Assembly: GCA_050260675.1 (NCBI GenBank)
Contig: JBLNCN010000005.1
Coordinates: 1,116,001-1,180,000 of the forward strand
Source of the DNA: JBBDIP01 sp050260675
GTDB taxonomy: Bacteria; Bacillota; Sulfobacillia; Fermentithermobacillales; Fermentithermobacillaceae
Direction: 5' to 3'
DNA: 64,000 nucleotides
Every line of letters starts with the position of its first letter. Position 1 is the first letter of the stretch. Made by a program: the position numbers and the translations under genes. Positions 17,136 through 25,993 of this stretch are shown piece after piece. The notes beneath the pieces are model-generated. The model was not told where the DNA came from, searched no databases, and worked only from the letters and a program-made list of their open reading frames with translations.

Positions 17136-17168
17136 GGTCGAGGGGCCGGTCCTCCCGGCTCCTCGACC
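17136..17168 (+). other. Intercistronic hairpin between binding protein and permease genes
   Basis: GGTCGAGG (17136-17143) pairs with CCTCGACC (17161-17168), and inside it GCCGG pairs with CCGGC around a TCCTC loop, giving 13 pairs. No T-run follows. As in mal and opp operons elsewhere, such a structure can protect the 3' end of the binding-protein message and lower permease expression. Confidence 0.6.
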
Positions 17169-17189
17169 TCGCAAGAGGGGGTGTAGACT

Positions 17190-18119
17190 GTGACACAGTA
17201 TGTCTTGCGGCGGTTCGGGTTCATGCTCATCTCCCTCTGGGTCATCATCACCATCAGCTTCATCCTCATGTTCGCTGTTCCCGGGAGCCCTTTCCTCACA
17301 CAAAAGATGACCCCGACCGTTCAAAGACAGCTTGAGCGGAAGTACGGCCTCGACAAACCCAAGTGGGAGCAGTACTTGAAGCTCCTTGGAAACCTCGCCA
17401 GAGGAGACCTGGGAGAGTCCATCAGAGAAAGAGGCCGCAGCGTAAACGCCATCATTAAGAACTGCTTCCCGGTATCAGCGATCCTAGGAGCGGAAGCACT
17501 GACCTTCGCCGTCTCGGCAGGCCTGACCCTCGGCATCGTGGCCGCGCTCAACAGAACCCGGTGGCCCGACTACCTCGCGATAGTCATCGCTATCATCGGA
17601 GTGTCTGTCCCCAACTTCGTCATAGGCTCGGTCCTTCAATTGGTGCTGGGCGCAAAGCTGAAGCTCCTCCCTATCGCCCGCTGGGAAGGACCCAAATACC
17701 ACGTTTTGCCAGCACTCATGTTAAGCCTTGGGACGATGGCCACAATGGCCAGGATGATGAGGTCTAGCATGCTCGAAGTCGTGAACCAGGACTACATACG
17801 GACCGCAAAAGCTAAGGGGCTCACGCCCTTCCAGATCACCTGGCGCCACGGCATACGCAACGCCATCCTCCCGGTCATAACGATCCTGGGTCCCACCATA
17901 GCGAATATCACCACAGGCACGCTTGTAGCCGAGAGGATGTTCGGTGTGCCGGGACTCGGAAGGTATTTCGTTGAAAGCATCTACAACAGAGATTACCCGC
18001 TGATCATGGGCACGACCGTGTTCTACGCCGCAATCCTGCTGTTCATGACCTTCCTTGTCGACATCACGTACGGCGTAGTCGATCCCAGGATCCGGCTGGC
18101 GAGGGGAGGCAAGGACTAG
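17190..18119 (+). CDS. oppB: Oligopeptide/dipeptide ABC transporter permease, OppB/DppB type
   Basis: A 309-residue membrane protein with about six helices: one N-terminal helix (RFGFMLISLWVIITISFILM), then a periplasmic loop typical of OppB, then the five-helix permease core. The EAA-type loop is DYIRTAKAKGLTPFQITWRH followed by GIRNAILPVIT, which docks on the ATPases. The GTG at 17190 has GAGGGGGTG upstream. It pairs with the OppC-type permease, whose gene starts four bases after the stop. The unusual binding protein immediately upstream belongs to the same operon. Confidence 0.94.
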   Translation: MTQYVLRRFGFMLISLWVIITISFILMFAVPGSPFLTQKMTPTVQRQLERKYGLDKPKWEQYLKLLGNLARGDLGESIRERGRSVNAIIKNCFPVSAILGAEALTFAVSAGLTLGIVAALNRTRWPDYLAIVIAIIGVSVPNFVIGSVLQLVLGAKLKLLPIARWEGPKYHVLPALMLSLGTMATMARMMRSSMLEVVNQDYIRTAKAKGLTPFQITWRHGIRNAILPVITILGPTIANITTGTLVAERMFGVPGLGRYFVESIYNRDYPLIMGTTVFYAAILLFMTFLVDITYGVVDPRIRLARGGKD

Positions 18120-18122
18120 GCA

Positions 18123-19049
18123 ATGTCAGAGATAAACCTGTCTCCCGAGCAGTTTCAACCCGTAATCGTTGATGATATGACCGCTGAGGAAATCACCCGC
18201 CCACCGATAGGGTACTGGCAAGATGTGTGGATGAGGTTCAGAAAAAACCGCCTGGCGCTGGTGGGCCTTGCCGTCCTGGCAGCCATGGTCTTCATGTCTA
18301 TTGTCGGCCCCCTGATTGGAGGCTGGGACTACCGGTCCATGGACTACGAGGCCGGCACCAACGCCCTCCCAAGCGGAAAGCACTGGTTCGGAACCGACTA
18401 TCTGGGGCGTGACATGTTCGTCAGGCTGTGGACCGGCACCCGGATATCCATATTCATCGGCGTAATGGCCGCAGCGCTGGACCTCGTGATCGGAGTCACC
18501 TACGGAGGTATATCCGGCTATTTTGGTGGTGTCGTCGACGACGTCATGATGCGGATCGTCGACGTCCTGTACGGGATACCCTATCTTCTCATGGTCATCC
18601 TCTTGCTTGTAGTTATGAGGCCCGGACTTGCAAGCATCATCCTGGCAATGGTCATTACCGGTTGGTGCAGCATGGCTAGGCTGGTGAGAGGACAAGTTCT
18701 CCAACTGAAGGAAATGGAGTACGTGCTCGCCGCGCGTTCCATAGGGGCCTCGCCCCGCCGGATAATCGCAAGGCACCTAATCCCCAATACCATGGGCGTG
18801 GTCCTGGTCAGCCTTACTATGACGATCCCGGGAGCCATTTTCACGGAGGCCTTCCTTAGCTTCATCGGCCTTGGCGTCCCGATGCCCCTTGCCAGCATGG
18901 GCACTCTGGCAAACGAAGGCTACCAGGTACTGCTTGTGCATCCGCACAACCTGATCATCCCCGCGGTTGCGATTAGCCTTCTCATACTGTCGTTCAACTT
19001 CGTCGGCGACGGGCTCCGGGATGCTTTGGACCCGCGGCTGCGGCAATAG
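18123..19049 (+). CDS. oppC: Oligopeptide/dipeptide ABC transporter permease, OppC/DppC type
   Basis: A 308-residue permease. An N-terminal cytoplasmic stretch of about 40 residues precedes the first helix (LALVGLAVLAAMVFMSIVG), a feature of OppC proteins. HWFGTDYLGRDMFVRLWTGT is the family block after the first periplasmic loop. The EAA loop is MEYVLAARSIGASPRRIIAR followed by HLIPNTMGV, and the end FVGDGLRDALDPRLRQ is characteristic. It forms the channel with OppB. The ATPase gene follows after 13 bases. Confidence 0.95.
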   Translation: MSEINLSPEQFQPVIVDDMTAEEITRPPIGYWQDVWMRFRKNRLALVGLAVLAAMVFMSIVGPLIGGWDYRSMDYEAGTNALPSGKHWFGTDYLGRDMFVRLWTGTRISIFIGVMAAALDLVIGVTYGGISGYFGGVVDDVMMRIVDVLYGIPYLLMVILLLVVMRPGLASIILAMVITGWCSMARLVRGQVLQLKEMEYVLAARSIGASPRRIIARHLIPNTMGVVLVSLTMTIPGAIFTEAFLSFIGLGVPMPLASMGTLANEGYQVLLVHPHNLIIPAVAISLLILSFNFVGDGLRDALDPRLRQ

Positions 19050-19062
19050 GAAGGGATATGCC

Positions 19063-20133
19063 ATGGCATTGATCAAACGCGATCTTGAAAGCCCTGTGCC
19101 CACCAGCAGAGCTGCTCGACCCGAGCCGCTCCTTTCGATAGAGGATCTCCGGGTGTCCTTCCACACCTACGCGGGAGAAGTGCACGCGGTCCGCGGGGTC
19201 AACCTGGAACTTGAGAAAGGCGGGGCCCTGGCCATCGTCGGCGAGTCCGGCTGCGGCAAAACAGTCACGATGCAGGCGGTTATGAGGCTTACTCCAATGC
19301 CTCCGGGTGAGATCAAGAGCGGGCGGATCTACTTCCACGGCCGGGACTTACTGACCCTTTCCGAAGGCGAGATGCAGTCGGTTAGGGGAAGAGAGATCGG
19401 CATGATCTTCCAAGACCCAATGACGGGCCTCAACCCGACCATGACTGTGGGCAGCCAGATCGCTGAAGCGGTCATCAAACACCAGCACCTTTCAAAAGAT
19501 GATGGGATGAAGAAAGCCATCGAGATGCTGGACCTCGTGGAGATCCCGAACCCCGCGGTGCGGGCCACCCAGTATCCCCACCAGTTCAGTGGCGGTATGA
19601 GGCAGAGAGCCATGATCGCCATCGCTCTGGCTTGCGAGCCGCTCTTGCTCATAGCTGACGAGCCGACCACATCGCTGGACGTAACCATCCAGGCTCAGAT
19701 CATAGACCTCCTCAAGGAGCTCCAAGCCAAACTAGGCATGAGCATCATTATCATCACCCACAACTTGGGTGTCGTCGCAAGGCTCGCTCGGGACGTAGTG
19801 GTGATGTACGCGGGCAAGGTTGTGGAGCGAGGTACGGCATCCCAGATCTTCTATCACGCGAGACACCCGTACACTCAGGCGCTCCTGCGGTCAGTGCCGA
19901 GATTGGACCAGGAGACCAGGACCACTCTCGCCTCCATTCCCGGCTCTCCCCCCGACCTGTTCGTTCCGCCGGTGGGATGCGCCTTCGCTCCCCGTTGCAA
20001 CAACACCATGAAGGTCTGCCTCGAGCACGATTCCGAGGTCATCGATCAGGGCAATGGTCACCGCGTCTCATGCTGGCTCTATCACAAAGCTAACCCCAAT
20101 CCTCCTACCGGGTTCGGGAAAGGAGGCAGGTAA
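19063..20133 (+). CDS. oppD: Oligopeptide/dipeptide ABC transporter ATPase, OppD/DppD type
   Basis: A 356-residue ATPase with Walker A GESGCGKT, Q-loop QDPMTGLNP, signature FSGGMRQRAM, Walker B LLLIADEPTT and the H-loop THNLG. The C-terminal oligopeptide-transporter extension (GCAFAPRCNNTMKVC) carries the clustered cysteines usual in this subfamily. I chose the ATG at 19063, preceded by AGGAAGGG; an in-frame reading from 18967 would overlap the permease gene. It energises import together with OppF. An N-terminal extension of about 20 residues before LLSIEDLRVSF is a little longer than usual. Confidence 0.95.
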   Translation: MALIKRDLESPVPTSRAARPEPLLSIEDLRVSFHTYAGEVHAVRGVNLELEKGGALAIVGESGCGKTVTMQAVMRLTPMPPGEIKSGRIYFHGRDLLTLSEGEMQSVRGREIGMIFQDPMTGLNPTMTVGSQIAEAVIKHQHLSKDDGMKKAIEMLDLVEIPNPAVRATQYPHQFSGGMRQRAMIAIALACEPLLLIADEPTTSLDVTIQAQIIDLLKELQAKLGMSIIIITHNLGVVARLARDVVVMYAGKVVERGTASQIFYHARHPYTQALLRSVPRLDQETRTTLASIPGSPPDLFVPPVGCAFAPRCNNTMKVCLEHDSEVIDQGNGHRVSCWLYHKANPNPPTGFGKGGR

Positions 20134-20134
20134 T

Positions 20135-21094
20135 ATGACAGGCGAAGTCGCTCTGGAGGTCCAAAAACTGAAGAAATACTTTAGGGTCGGAAGGAACCGC
20201 ATACTGAAAGCCGTAGACGACGTCTCGTTTAGGGTGCACAAGGGCGAAGTCCTGGGTATCGTGGGTGAAAGCGGTTGCGGGAAAACGACCTGCGGCCGGA
20301 CTATTGCCCGCCTCTACGAGCCAACCGGAGGCAAGATCCTGTTTGAAGGCCATGACATCACGACCGAAGACGAGTCCGACCTCCTGTGGTTCAGACGAAA
20401 GCTTCAGATGGTCTTCCAGGACCCATACGCCTCACTTGATCCCAGGATGACCGTGGGCGAGATAATCGGCGAGCCCATGGACGTGCACCACCTATATTCA
20501 GGCAAGGAGAGGGTTGACAGGATCCACTACCTGCTGCGAACGGTAGGCCTCAATCCCGAGCACGCCAACCGTTTCCCCCATGAGTTCTCAGGTGGGCAGC
20601 GCCAGAGGATCGGCATCGCGCGGGCCCTGGCAGTTGAACCCCAGTTCATTATCGCCGATGAACCGATCTCCTCGCTGGACGTGTCTATCCAAGCCCAGGT
20701 AGTCAACCTTCTGACCGCGCTGCAGGAAGATATGGGGCTGTCGTTCATATTCATAGCGCACGACCTCTCCATGGTCAGGCACATCTCTCACAGGGTAGGC
20801 GTCATGTACCTCGGGAAGCTGGTGGAACTGGCGCCCTCTCGGGACATATACAAGCACCCGCTGAATCCATACACCAAGGCACTAATGGCGGCCAATCCCA
20901 TCCCCGATCCGGATGTTGAAACCGGCCGTGCCGGGTTAACGCTTCCCGGAGAAGTTCCCAGTCCGATCAACCCGCCTGCAGGCTGCAGGTTTGCAGGACG
21001 TTGCCCACACGTTATGGAAGTGTGTAGGGACGAAGACCCGGCCCTAAGAGAAGTCGAGCCGGGACACTGGGTGTCCTGCTTCCTGTATAGCTAA
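20135..21094 (+). CDS. oppF: Oligopeptide/dipeptide ABC transporter ATPase, OppF/DppF type
   Basis: A 319-residue ATPase: Walker A GESGCGKTT, Q-loop QDPYASLDPRM, signature FSGGQRQRIG, Walker B FIIADEPISSLD, H-loop IAHDLS, and the C-terminal extension GCRFAGRCPHVMEVC. The early LKKYF(R) stretch and the long insert after Walker A are typical of OppF. The ATG at 20135 lies one base after the oppD stop, with AAAGGAGGCAGG just ahead. This completes a five-gene importer operon; two FtsX-like permease genes follow after 33 bases. Confidence 0.95.
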   Translation: MTGEVALEVQKLKKYFRVGRNRILKAVDDVSFRVHKGEVLGIVGESGCGKTTCGRTIARLYEPTGGKILFEGHDITTEDESDLLWFRRKLQMVFQDPYASLDPRMTVGEIIGEPMDVHHLYSGKERVDRIHYLLRTVGLNPEHANRFPHEFSGGQRQRIGIARALAVEPQFIIADEPISSLDVSIQAQVVNLLTALQEDMGLSFIFIAHDLSMVRHISHRVGVMYLGKLVELAPSRDIYKHPLNPYTKALMAANPIPDPDVETGRAGLTLPGEVPSPINPPAGCRFAGRCPHVMEVCRDEDPALREVEPGHWVSCFLYS

Positions 21095-21127
21095 AGGAAG
21101 ACTGGGGCCTTCACGGAGGATAGGTCC

Positions 21128-22480
21128 ATGTTCTTCGCGCTCGGTCTGAAAAACGCCTGGCGGAACCGGGGTCGCACCGTCCTGGCCATCGTCAGCATGT
21201 GCATTGCGGCCATGATATTCCTTTCCAGCACCACTCTCTCGAAAGGTTATCCTTCAGTGGCGTTCAAGCCTGCGCGGCAACTCCTTGGCGGTGACATCGT
21301 GCTGCTACCGGACAAGTCGGCGATTTCCCGCGAGGATATGGCGGGCGGTTACACTTGGAGGTTCGAGGTAAGGAGCCTGGACAAGCCGAATCCGGTGATG
21401 GGCTTCGATACGCGGCCGTATTCCTACGGCGCTCTGCAAGGCCACCCGGTCTCGGGTACCCCGGAGGTCTCCGGTGAAAGGTACCGGGAAGTGTTGTCGC
21501 GGTTGGAGACACATCCCACGGTCCTGCAAGCCTCAATACGCCGGGCCCTGCCGTTTCTGACAGGAGGGGTATCATCCTACGAGTACGGGTTCCTGGACGC
21601 CCGCGACATCGACCAGGGCATATCGACTTGGGACATGCTGCACGTAGGCGGTTCACCGTATCGGCCGCCGGATGAAGACCTTGTTGGTGTGTCTGTCGGC
21701 GGTTGGGCAGGCTTGAGGCCAATAGGCCGAGCAGACCTGGAGATACCCAGGTTCAAGGAGACATCGCTGGACTACGAGGACCCGCTGCAGGTGGCCCTGA
21801 CGCTCATAGGCCAAGCGTCCTTCGTCGAAGGATCAGGTCCAACGGCGGTGACCCTTTCCGCGCCCGCCGTGTTTGTGTCGCCGGCAACGCTTGACCGGTT
21901 GAGCCAAGAAGCGGGATACCCCGAAGAGGCGACATACTGGGGGATTTCCGTGACTCTCAAAGATATGTTCGCACTCGAGAACGTGGCAGCCCTTCTCCGC
22001 AGGGAGTTCCCGGACTTCACAGTCCTCCCCGTATCGCAGCTGTCGACGGCTGCCACCCAAGGGTCCGGCGTAGCCCTGGGAGTGCCTATGGACATGCGGC
22101 GGGTGACGGAAACCATCGCGTTCGTGACCGCCGCTCTCTTGTCGGCCACAAACCTCACCATATTGATGCTGAGTAGGAAGAACGAGATAGGCATCCTGCG
22201 GGCGCTTGGCGCCACCGGCTGGAACATCACATGCATGGTCCTTACCGAGGCAATATGGATCTCCCTGATAGGAGCCTTAGCCGGGGCCCTTGTGACACAG
22301 CCTGCTGTCCTCTGGCAGCTCTTATCCAACAACGTGGGTCGAGATGCGGTATTGCGAGAAGTGGGAGCAGGCGTGGGCAAGGCGATGGCTTTCGCGGCCC
22401 TCGCCGCGGCTGTGTTCGGATTCCTTCCTGTCGCGCGGGCGCTCAGGATCACGCCGGCACAAGTTCTGCGGGGTGAATAG
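21128..22480 (+). CDS. FtsX-like (MacB-type) ABC permease
   Basis: A 450-residue membrane protein. An N-terminal helix (RTVLAIVSMCIAAMIFLSST) is followed by a large extracytoplasmic domain (about 40-340), and three helices fill the C-terminal 110 residues with the FtsX block SRKNEIGILRALGATGWNIT. It ends with ALRITPAQVLRGE, the classical last motif of MacB/LolC permeases. Such proteins work with a LolD/MacB-type ATPase to move lipoproteins, peptides or signals across or out of the membrane. It is followed at once by a second permease of the same class, presumably forming a heterodimer. No ATPase of the matching type is adjacent; the nearest is at 34392. Confidence 0.85.
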   Translation: MFFALGLKNAWRNRGRTVLAIVSMCIAAMIFLSSTTLSKGYPSVAFKPARQLLGGDIVLLPDKSAISREDMAGGYTWRFEVRSLDKPNPVMGFDTRPYSYGALQGHPVSGTPEVSGERYREVLSRLETHPTVLQASIRRALPFLTGGVSSYEYGFLDARDIDQGISTWDMLHVGGSPYRPPDEDLVGVSVGGWAGLRPIGRADLEIPRFKETSLDYEDPLQVALTLIGQASFVEGSGPTAVTLSAPAVFVSPATLDRLSQEAGYPEEATYWGISVTLKDMFALENVAALLRREFPDFTVLPVSQLSTAATQGSGVALGVPMDMRRVTETIAFVTAALLSATNLTILMLSRKNEIGILRALGATGWNITCMVLTEAIWISLIGALAGALVTQPAVLWQLLSNNVGRDAVLREVGAGVGKAMAFAALAAAVFGFLPVARALRITPAQVLRGE

Positions 22481-22482
22481 CG

Positions 22483-23778
22483 GTGAACGACCTACTGGAC
22501 ATCTCTCGCAAGGGCTTTAAGCAGAAACTCGGGACTTACCTGGTAATGGCCCTGTTAGTGAGCTTCACAGTTGCAGGCTACCTGGTTGTCAGTTCCTATT
22601 GGCGCGATGCCGCGGCCGTGTCCATCGCCGCAGCCGAACCGCTTGATTTCCCCTACATCAAGGCGACCACCATGTTCGCCTACTGGACTAATCCGCCGAC
22701 CTCCCCTGACGAGGAGTTCCCTCCTCCCAGGCGATACGCGCCCGTCTATAACGACGCGCACCTCCGCGAGATAGCCTCCATCAGGGGCGTTGAAAGCCTC
22801 TCGGTGACCCTTGAGCAGACCGCGTTCTCGCGCTTTGGAAATACGCCCCTCCTATCCATAGAACCTGACGCCCAGTTGTGGCAGGCGCTTGTCCTGGTCT
22901 CCGGCCGCCTGCCCCAAAACCCGTCCGAGGTCATAATCCCGGAAACCTTCCTGAGCGTGACGGTGGGCGAAACGATCTCGGTTAAGGTAGTAGAGACCGT
23001 CATGCCCAGGACCTACCGGGTAGACGGCCTCCTCCGCTTTACGGCTGACCCCCAGCCTCTCAAGGAGCTGACTATAGTAGGAGCCTACAAGCCGCTAAGC
23101 ATGATATCCGGCCTGGTCGGATACCTGCCCGTGAACCGCGTGGACTCATACCCCGAGGCCAATCCCCGGGAAGTGAAGATGGATTGGCCGGTCCCAAACA
23201 CCATCTTCCTGCACCTCACGGATCCCGCGATGGCCGGCAGCGTATCGTCGTCGTGGTTCGGCATGTACCTCGATTACCCTGGAGCTCAGCCGCCGCTCAT
23301 CCCACCGCAGAAGGTGGAGTGGCACCCAAGCCTTACGGAGGACTTAATGAGGCAGGCCGCAAGCCAAGTAGCGACGCCGGTCTTCTCAAACACCGCCCAG
23401 GCCTTTACGCTGGGAGCCATCGGGATCTTCGCGGCCATGTTCGTATCAATCCTGGACCGCCGGAAGGAACTTGGGATCATGAAGACGGTGGGGATAGACA
23501 ACAACAACACTGCCGCCGCCATCTCGCTTGAGGTCGTGTTGGCGGGAGCGTTGGGAACAGTGCTGGGCGTCTTGATGGCGCAGGCCGCCGGGCACTACCT
23601 AAGAGGCGTGTCGGGCAACCCAATCATCATACCGGTAGGAAGCATCCTGGGAGGCGCCGCGGTCTCAACCGTCATCCTGTTCGCGGCCACCTATATCCCA
23701 CGAGCCATGGCGAAGCAGGGGACTGTCATGGAGCTCCTCTACGGCCGGGCGATCCCTATCGTGAGGAATCGACGCTAG
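22483..23778 (+). CDS. FtsX-like ABC permease (partner of the preceding one)
   Basis: A 431-residue permease starting with GTG two bases after the preceding stop. It has one N-terminal helix (TYLVMALLVSFTVAGYLVVS), an extracytoplasmic domain (about 40-300) and three C-terminal helices with the block LDRRKELGIMKTVGIDNNNT. The end QGTVMELLYGR corresponds to the usual helix-loop end of FtsX domains. Sequence similarity to its neighbour is low outside the FtsX block, so the pair is a heterodimer of the same architecture and not a recent duplication. The substrate is unknown. Confidence 0.84.
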   Translation: MNDLLDISRKGFKQKLGTYLVMALLVSFTVAGYLVVSSYWRDAAAVSIAAAEPLDFPYIKATTMFAYWTNPPTSPDEEFPPPRRYAPVYNDAHLREIASIRGVESLSVTLEQTAFSRFGNTPLLSIEPDAQLWQALVLVSGRLPQNPSEVIIPETFLSVTVGETISVKVVETVMPRTYRVDGLLRFTADPQPLKELTIVGAYKPLSMISGLVGYLPVNRVDSYPEANPREVKMDWPVPNTIFLHLTDPAMAGSVSSSWFGMYLDYPGAQPPLIPPQKVEWHPSLTEDLMRQAASQVATPVFSNTAQAFTLGAIGIFAAMFVSILDRRKELGIMKTVGIDNNNTAAAISLEVVLAGALGTVLGVLMAQAAGHYLRGVSGNPIIIPVGSILGGAAVSTVILFAATYIPRAMAKQGTVMELLYGRAIPIVRNRR

Positions 23779-23825
23779 CGCCCTCCGCAGAGGTCACGAG
23801 TAGGCTTACGGAGAACTGGGTTCAC

Positions 23826-24812
23826 TTACCGGCCGCAGAACCGCTCCACCAAGCTCTTGGCTGCATCAAGGGGGCCGTAGCGGCCTTCGAGCAGATCGTT
23901 TAGAGCGCGGTCCAAGGTTCCGTCGGCTTCGGCGGAGTCGGCGATGCGCTGCACGGTGAGCAGGCGTAGGTACTCCTCCAGAACGGCCCGATAGCTCCGA
24001 AGGTTCTTCGACCGCAGCAGTTGGGATTTCCTCAGGTAGTCATGGTGGGCCAGCACCGAATCGACCAGGTCCGGAATGCCGGTCTGATCTGCAGATGCCG
24101 CAATCGCCTTGAGGACCGGAGGCCGCCACAACGACACGTTAGCGTTACCCTCACCGCCGGTGGCGCTATCCTTCATGGCGAGCATCATCTCGATTTCCCG
24201 CTGCGTGCGGTCCGCGCCGGGCAGGTCGGCCTTGTTCACGCAGAAGACGTCGCCTATCTCCATTATCCCGGCTTTGATGGCCTGGATATCGTCACCCAGA
24301 CCGGGGGCAAGCGCTACCACCACGGTGTGGGCGTACTTCATGATGTCGACCTCGGACTGGCCGGCGCCCACCGTTTCAACAAGGATATGGTCGAAGCCGT
24401 ATGCATCGAAAAGCGCTATCACATCACCGGTGTGGCGAGAGACCCCTCCCAGATGGCCACGACTGGCCAGGCTGCGGAAGAAGACCTGGGAGTGGGTGCT
24501 GTGCTGGGGCCGTATCCTCACGCGGTCGCCGAGTATCGCCCCTCCCGTAAAAGGGGATGACGGGTCAACCGCGATGATCCCCACGGACTTGCCGCGGGCC
24601 AAGAGCTGGGAAACGAAGGAGTCGACCATGGTCGACTTCCCCACTCCCGGAGCCCCCGTTATCCCGGTTATCATCGCGCCCTTGCGGTGGCGGTAGGCCA
24701 GGGAGAGCATCTCTGCTGCGCCCGGCGCCTCGTCTTCCACCAGGGATATGGCTCGCGCGAGGCGCGCCCTCTCCTTGCGGAGGATGCCCTCGAAGATGCC
24801 GTCCACGTCCAT
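23826..24812 (-). CDS. meaB: MeaB/ArgK-family GTPase, chaperone of methylmalonyl-CoA mutase
   Basis: A 328-residue G3E-class GTPase. The P-loop is GITGAPGVGKST, followed by AVDPSSPFTGGAILGDRVRI, the ETVGAGQSE segment (switch/Walker B) and NKADLPGAD (base recognition). MeaB loads and protects the adenosylcobalamin cofactor of methylmalonyl-CoA mutase. It starts seven bases after the gene for the B12-binding mutase subunit, a very common pairing. Older annotations call this family LAO/AO transport kinase, which the context does not support. Confidence 0.93.
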   Translation of the reverse strand: MDVDGIFEGILRKERARLARAISLVEDEAPGAAEMLSLAYRHRKGAMITGITGAPGVGKSTMVDSFVSQLLARGKSVGIIAVDPSSPFTGGAILGDRVRIRPQHSTHSQVFFRSLASRGHLGGVSRHTGDVIALFDAYGFDHILVETVGAGQSEVDIMKYAHTVVVALAPGLGDDIQAIKAGIMEIGDVFCVNKADLPGADRTQREIEMMLAMKDSATGGEGNANVSLWRPPVLKAIAASADQTGIPDLVDSVLAHHDYLRKSQLLRSKNLRSYRAVLEEYLRLLTVQRIADSAEADGTLDRALNDLLEGRYGPLDAAKSLVERFCGR

Positions 24813-24819
24813 CAGACTA

Positions 24820-25233
24820 TCAGGCGACTTCTCTCTTCAGGTTGGCCCTGGTGTACTCCACGATGTCAACGGTGCTGGTCCCGGGACCAAACACCTCGTC
24901 AATTCCCGCTGACTTCAGGCCCGGTATGTCCTCGTCAGGGATGATCCCACCGGCCAGGACCAGGACGTCGAGTTTGGACGTACCCTTCTCATTGGAGAGG
25001 CACTGGACGAAGCGGGGCAGAAGAGTGCTGTGAGCGCCGGATAAGATGGACAGTGCGACAACGTCGACGTCTTCTTCCACGGCCATCCGAGCCAGTTCCT
25101 CAGGCGTGCGGTGTAGTCCGCTGTAGATGACCTCCATGCCTGCGTCGCGGTACGCGCGGGCGATCACCTTAGCTCCGCGGTCGTGACCGTCAAGGCCGGG
25201 CTTGCCGACCAGGACCCGTATCTTCCTGCTCAT
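24820..25233 (-). CDS. Methylmalonyl-CoA mutase small subunit/C-terminal cobalamin-binding domain
   Basis: A 137-residue B12-binding protein. [18 protein letters not shown] contains the DxHxxG cobalamin-ligand motif (DGHDRG), with [11 protein letters not shown] and [12 protein letters not shown] as the later family blocks. It corresponds to the separately encoded C-terminal domain of methylmalonyl-CoA mutase found in archaea and many Firmicutes. The TIM-barrel subunit that must accompany it is not in the window. The gene lies between the biotin carrier and meaB and presumably links propionyl-CoA and succinyl-CoA metabolism. Confidence 0.92.
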   Translation of the reverse strand: MSRKIRVLVGKPGLDGHDRGAKVIARAYRDAGMEVIYSGLHRTPEELARMAVEEDVDVVALSILSGAHSTLLPRFVQCLSNEKGTSKLDVLVLAGGIIPDEDIPGLKSAGIDEVFGPGTSTVDIVEYTRANLKREVA

Positions 25234-25257
25234 CTCTTTGGACCCTCCTGTCGTAGC

Positions 25258-25299
25258 GCCGCCACCCTCCAGGCAGGCCTGCCAGGAGGGTATGGCGGC
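25258..25299. other. Long intercistronic hairpin
   Basis: GCCGCC, CCCTCC and GGCAGG on the left pair in turn with CCTGCC, GGAGGG and GGCGGC on the right (25258-25299), about 18 pairs interrupted by small bulges. It lies between the biotin carrier gene and the mutase subunit gene on the minus strand. It has no T-run, so transcript processing or attenuation is more likely than full termination. Confidence 0.6.
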
Positions 25300-25330
25300 T
25301 ATGGAGTCTGGTCAATAGTGGACAGCCGGT

Positions 25331-25777
25331 CTACCGTTCAAGCCTAACCAGCACGTCACCGGTCTGCACCGATGCGCCCTGGCTGACAGGGACCTCAACC
25401 ACGGTGGCGTCAAATGGAGCCAGGATCTCGTTCTGCATCTTCATGGCCTCAAGAAGGAGCAATACCTCGCCCTTCTTGACGCTCTTGCCGGTCGAAACCC
25501 TGATCTCGCTGATCACGCCCGGAATGGGCGCGCGGACAACATCGTCACCACCTGACGCTGCGGCCGCCGGAGCCGCCGAAGGGGCCTTAGGGGCGGCAGG
25601 CATCGCGGGAGCAACCGGTGCAACCCTCGGAGCTACGGGAGGGGCTGCAATAGGCTGCGCAGGCGGCGGAGCAACGGGAGCGGCAGGCCGGGCAGTCCTG
25701 ACCTGTCCAGTTCCGCCTACCTCTTCAACTTCAACTTCGAATACTTCATCGCCTATCTTCACTTGGAAACGACGCAC
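25331..25777 (-). CDS. Biotin carboxyl carrier protein (methylmalonyl-CoA decarboxylase or acyl-CoA carboxylase)
   Basis: A 148-residue carrier. The N-terminal 30 residues (RRFQVKIGDEVFEVEVEEV) resemble the lead segment of decarboxylase gamma subunits; an Ala/Pro-rich linker spans about 32-75; the biotinyl domain follows with the biotin-accepting Lys in LLLEAMKMQNEI and the end GDVLVRLER. The GTG at 25777 has GAGGAGGAG upstream. It carries CO2 for the carboxyltransferase encoded upstream (25994-27559). No biotin carboxylase gene is in the window, which favours the decarboxylase reading but does not prove it. Confidence 0.92.
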   Translation of the reverse strand: MRRFQVKIGDEVFEVEVEEVGGTGQVRTARPAAPVAPPPAQPIAAPPVAPRVAPVAPAMPAAPKAPSAAPAAAASGGDDVVRAPIPGVISEIRVSTGKSVKKGEVLLLLEAMKMQNEILAPFDATVVEVPVSQGASVQTGDVLVRLER

Positions 25778-25801
25778 GGCTTTCTCCTCCTCGAATCAGC
25801 C

Positions 25802-25981
25802 TTAACCCTTTGGCCGCCGGTACCCCGAATATCCGGGCGCCGGTAACCGCGATAGCTTGCCCCACGCCCCGGAGTCCTTGCAGTCCCGCAGGAACATGCC
25901 GGGTCTTGGGGACTTGCCCATGAACGCGGCAATCGCGGCGACTATAGCGGCCTTCTTGGCGGGATCGATTTTATCGGGCAC
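25802..25981 (-). CDS. Small accessory protein of the carboxyltransferase operon (59 aa)
   Basis: A short frame between the carboxyltransferase and the biotin carrier. It starts with GTG at 25981, twelve bases after the carboxyltransferase stop, with TAGGGGGA as a ribosome-binding site. It encodes VPDKIDPAKKAAIVAAIAAF and then a basic, Gly/Pro-rich tail ending YRRPKG. The Ala/Ile-rich first part resembles what I recall of the small subunits or remnants encoded at this position in decarboxylase operons (the helix IVAAIAAF before a basic segment). It fits the operon frame and spacing on both sides. Function is inferred from position only. Confidence 0.6.
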   Translation of the reverse strand: MPDKIDPAKKAAIVAAIAAFMGKSPRPGMFLRDCKDSGAWGKLSRLPAPGYSGYRRPKG

Positions 25982-25993
25982 CGATGTATCCCC

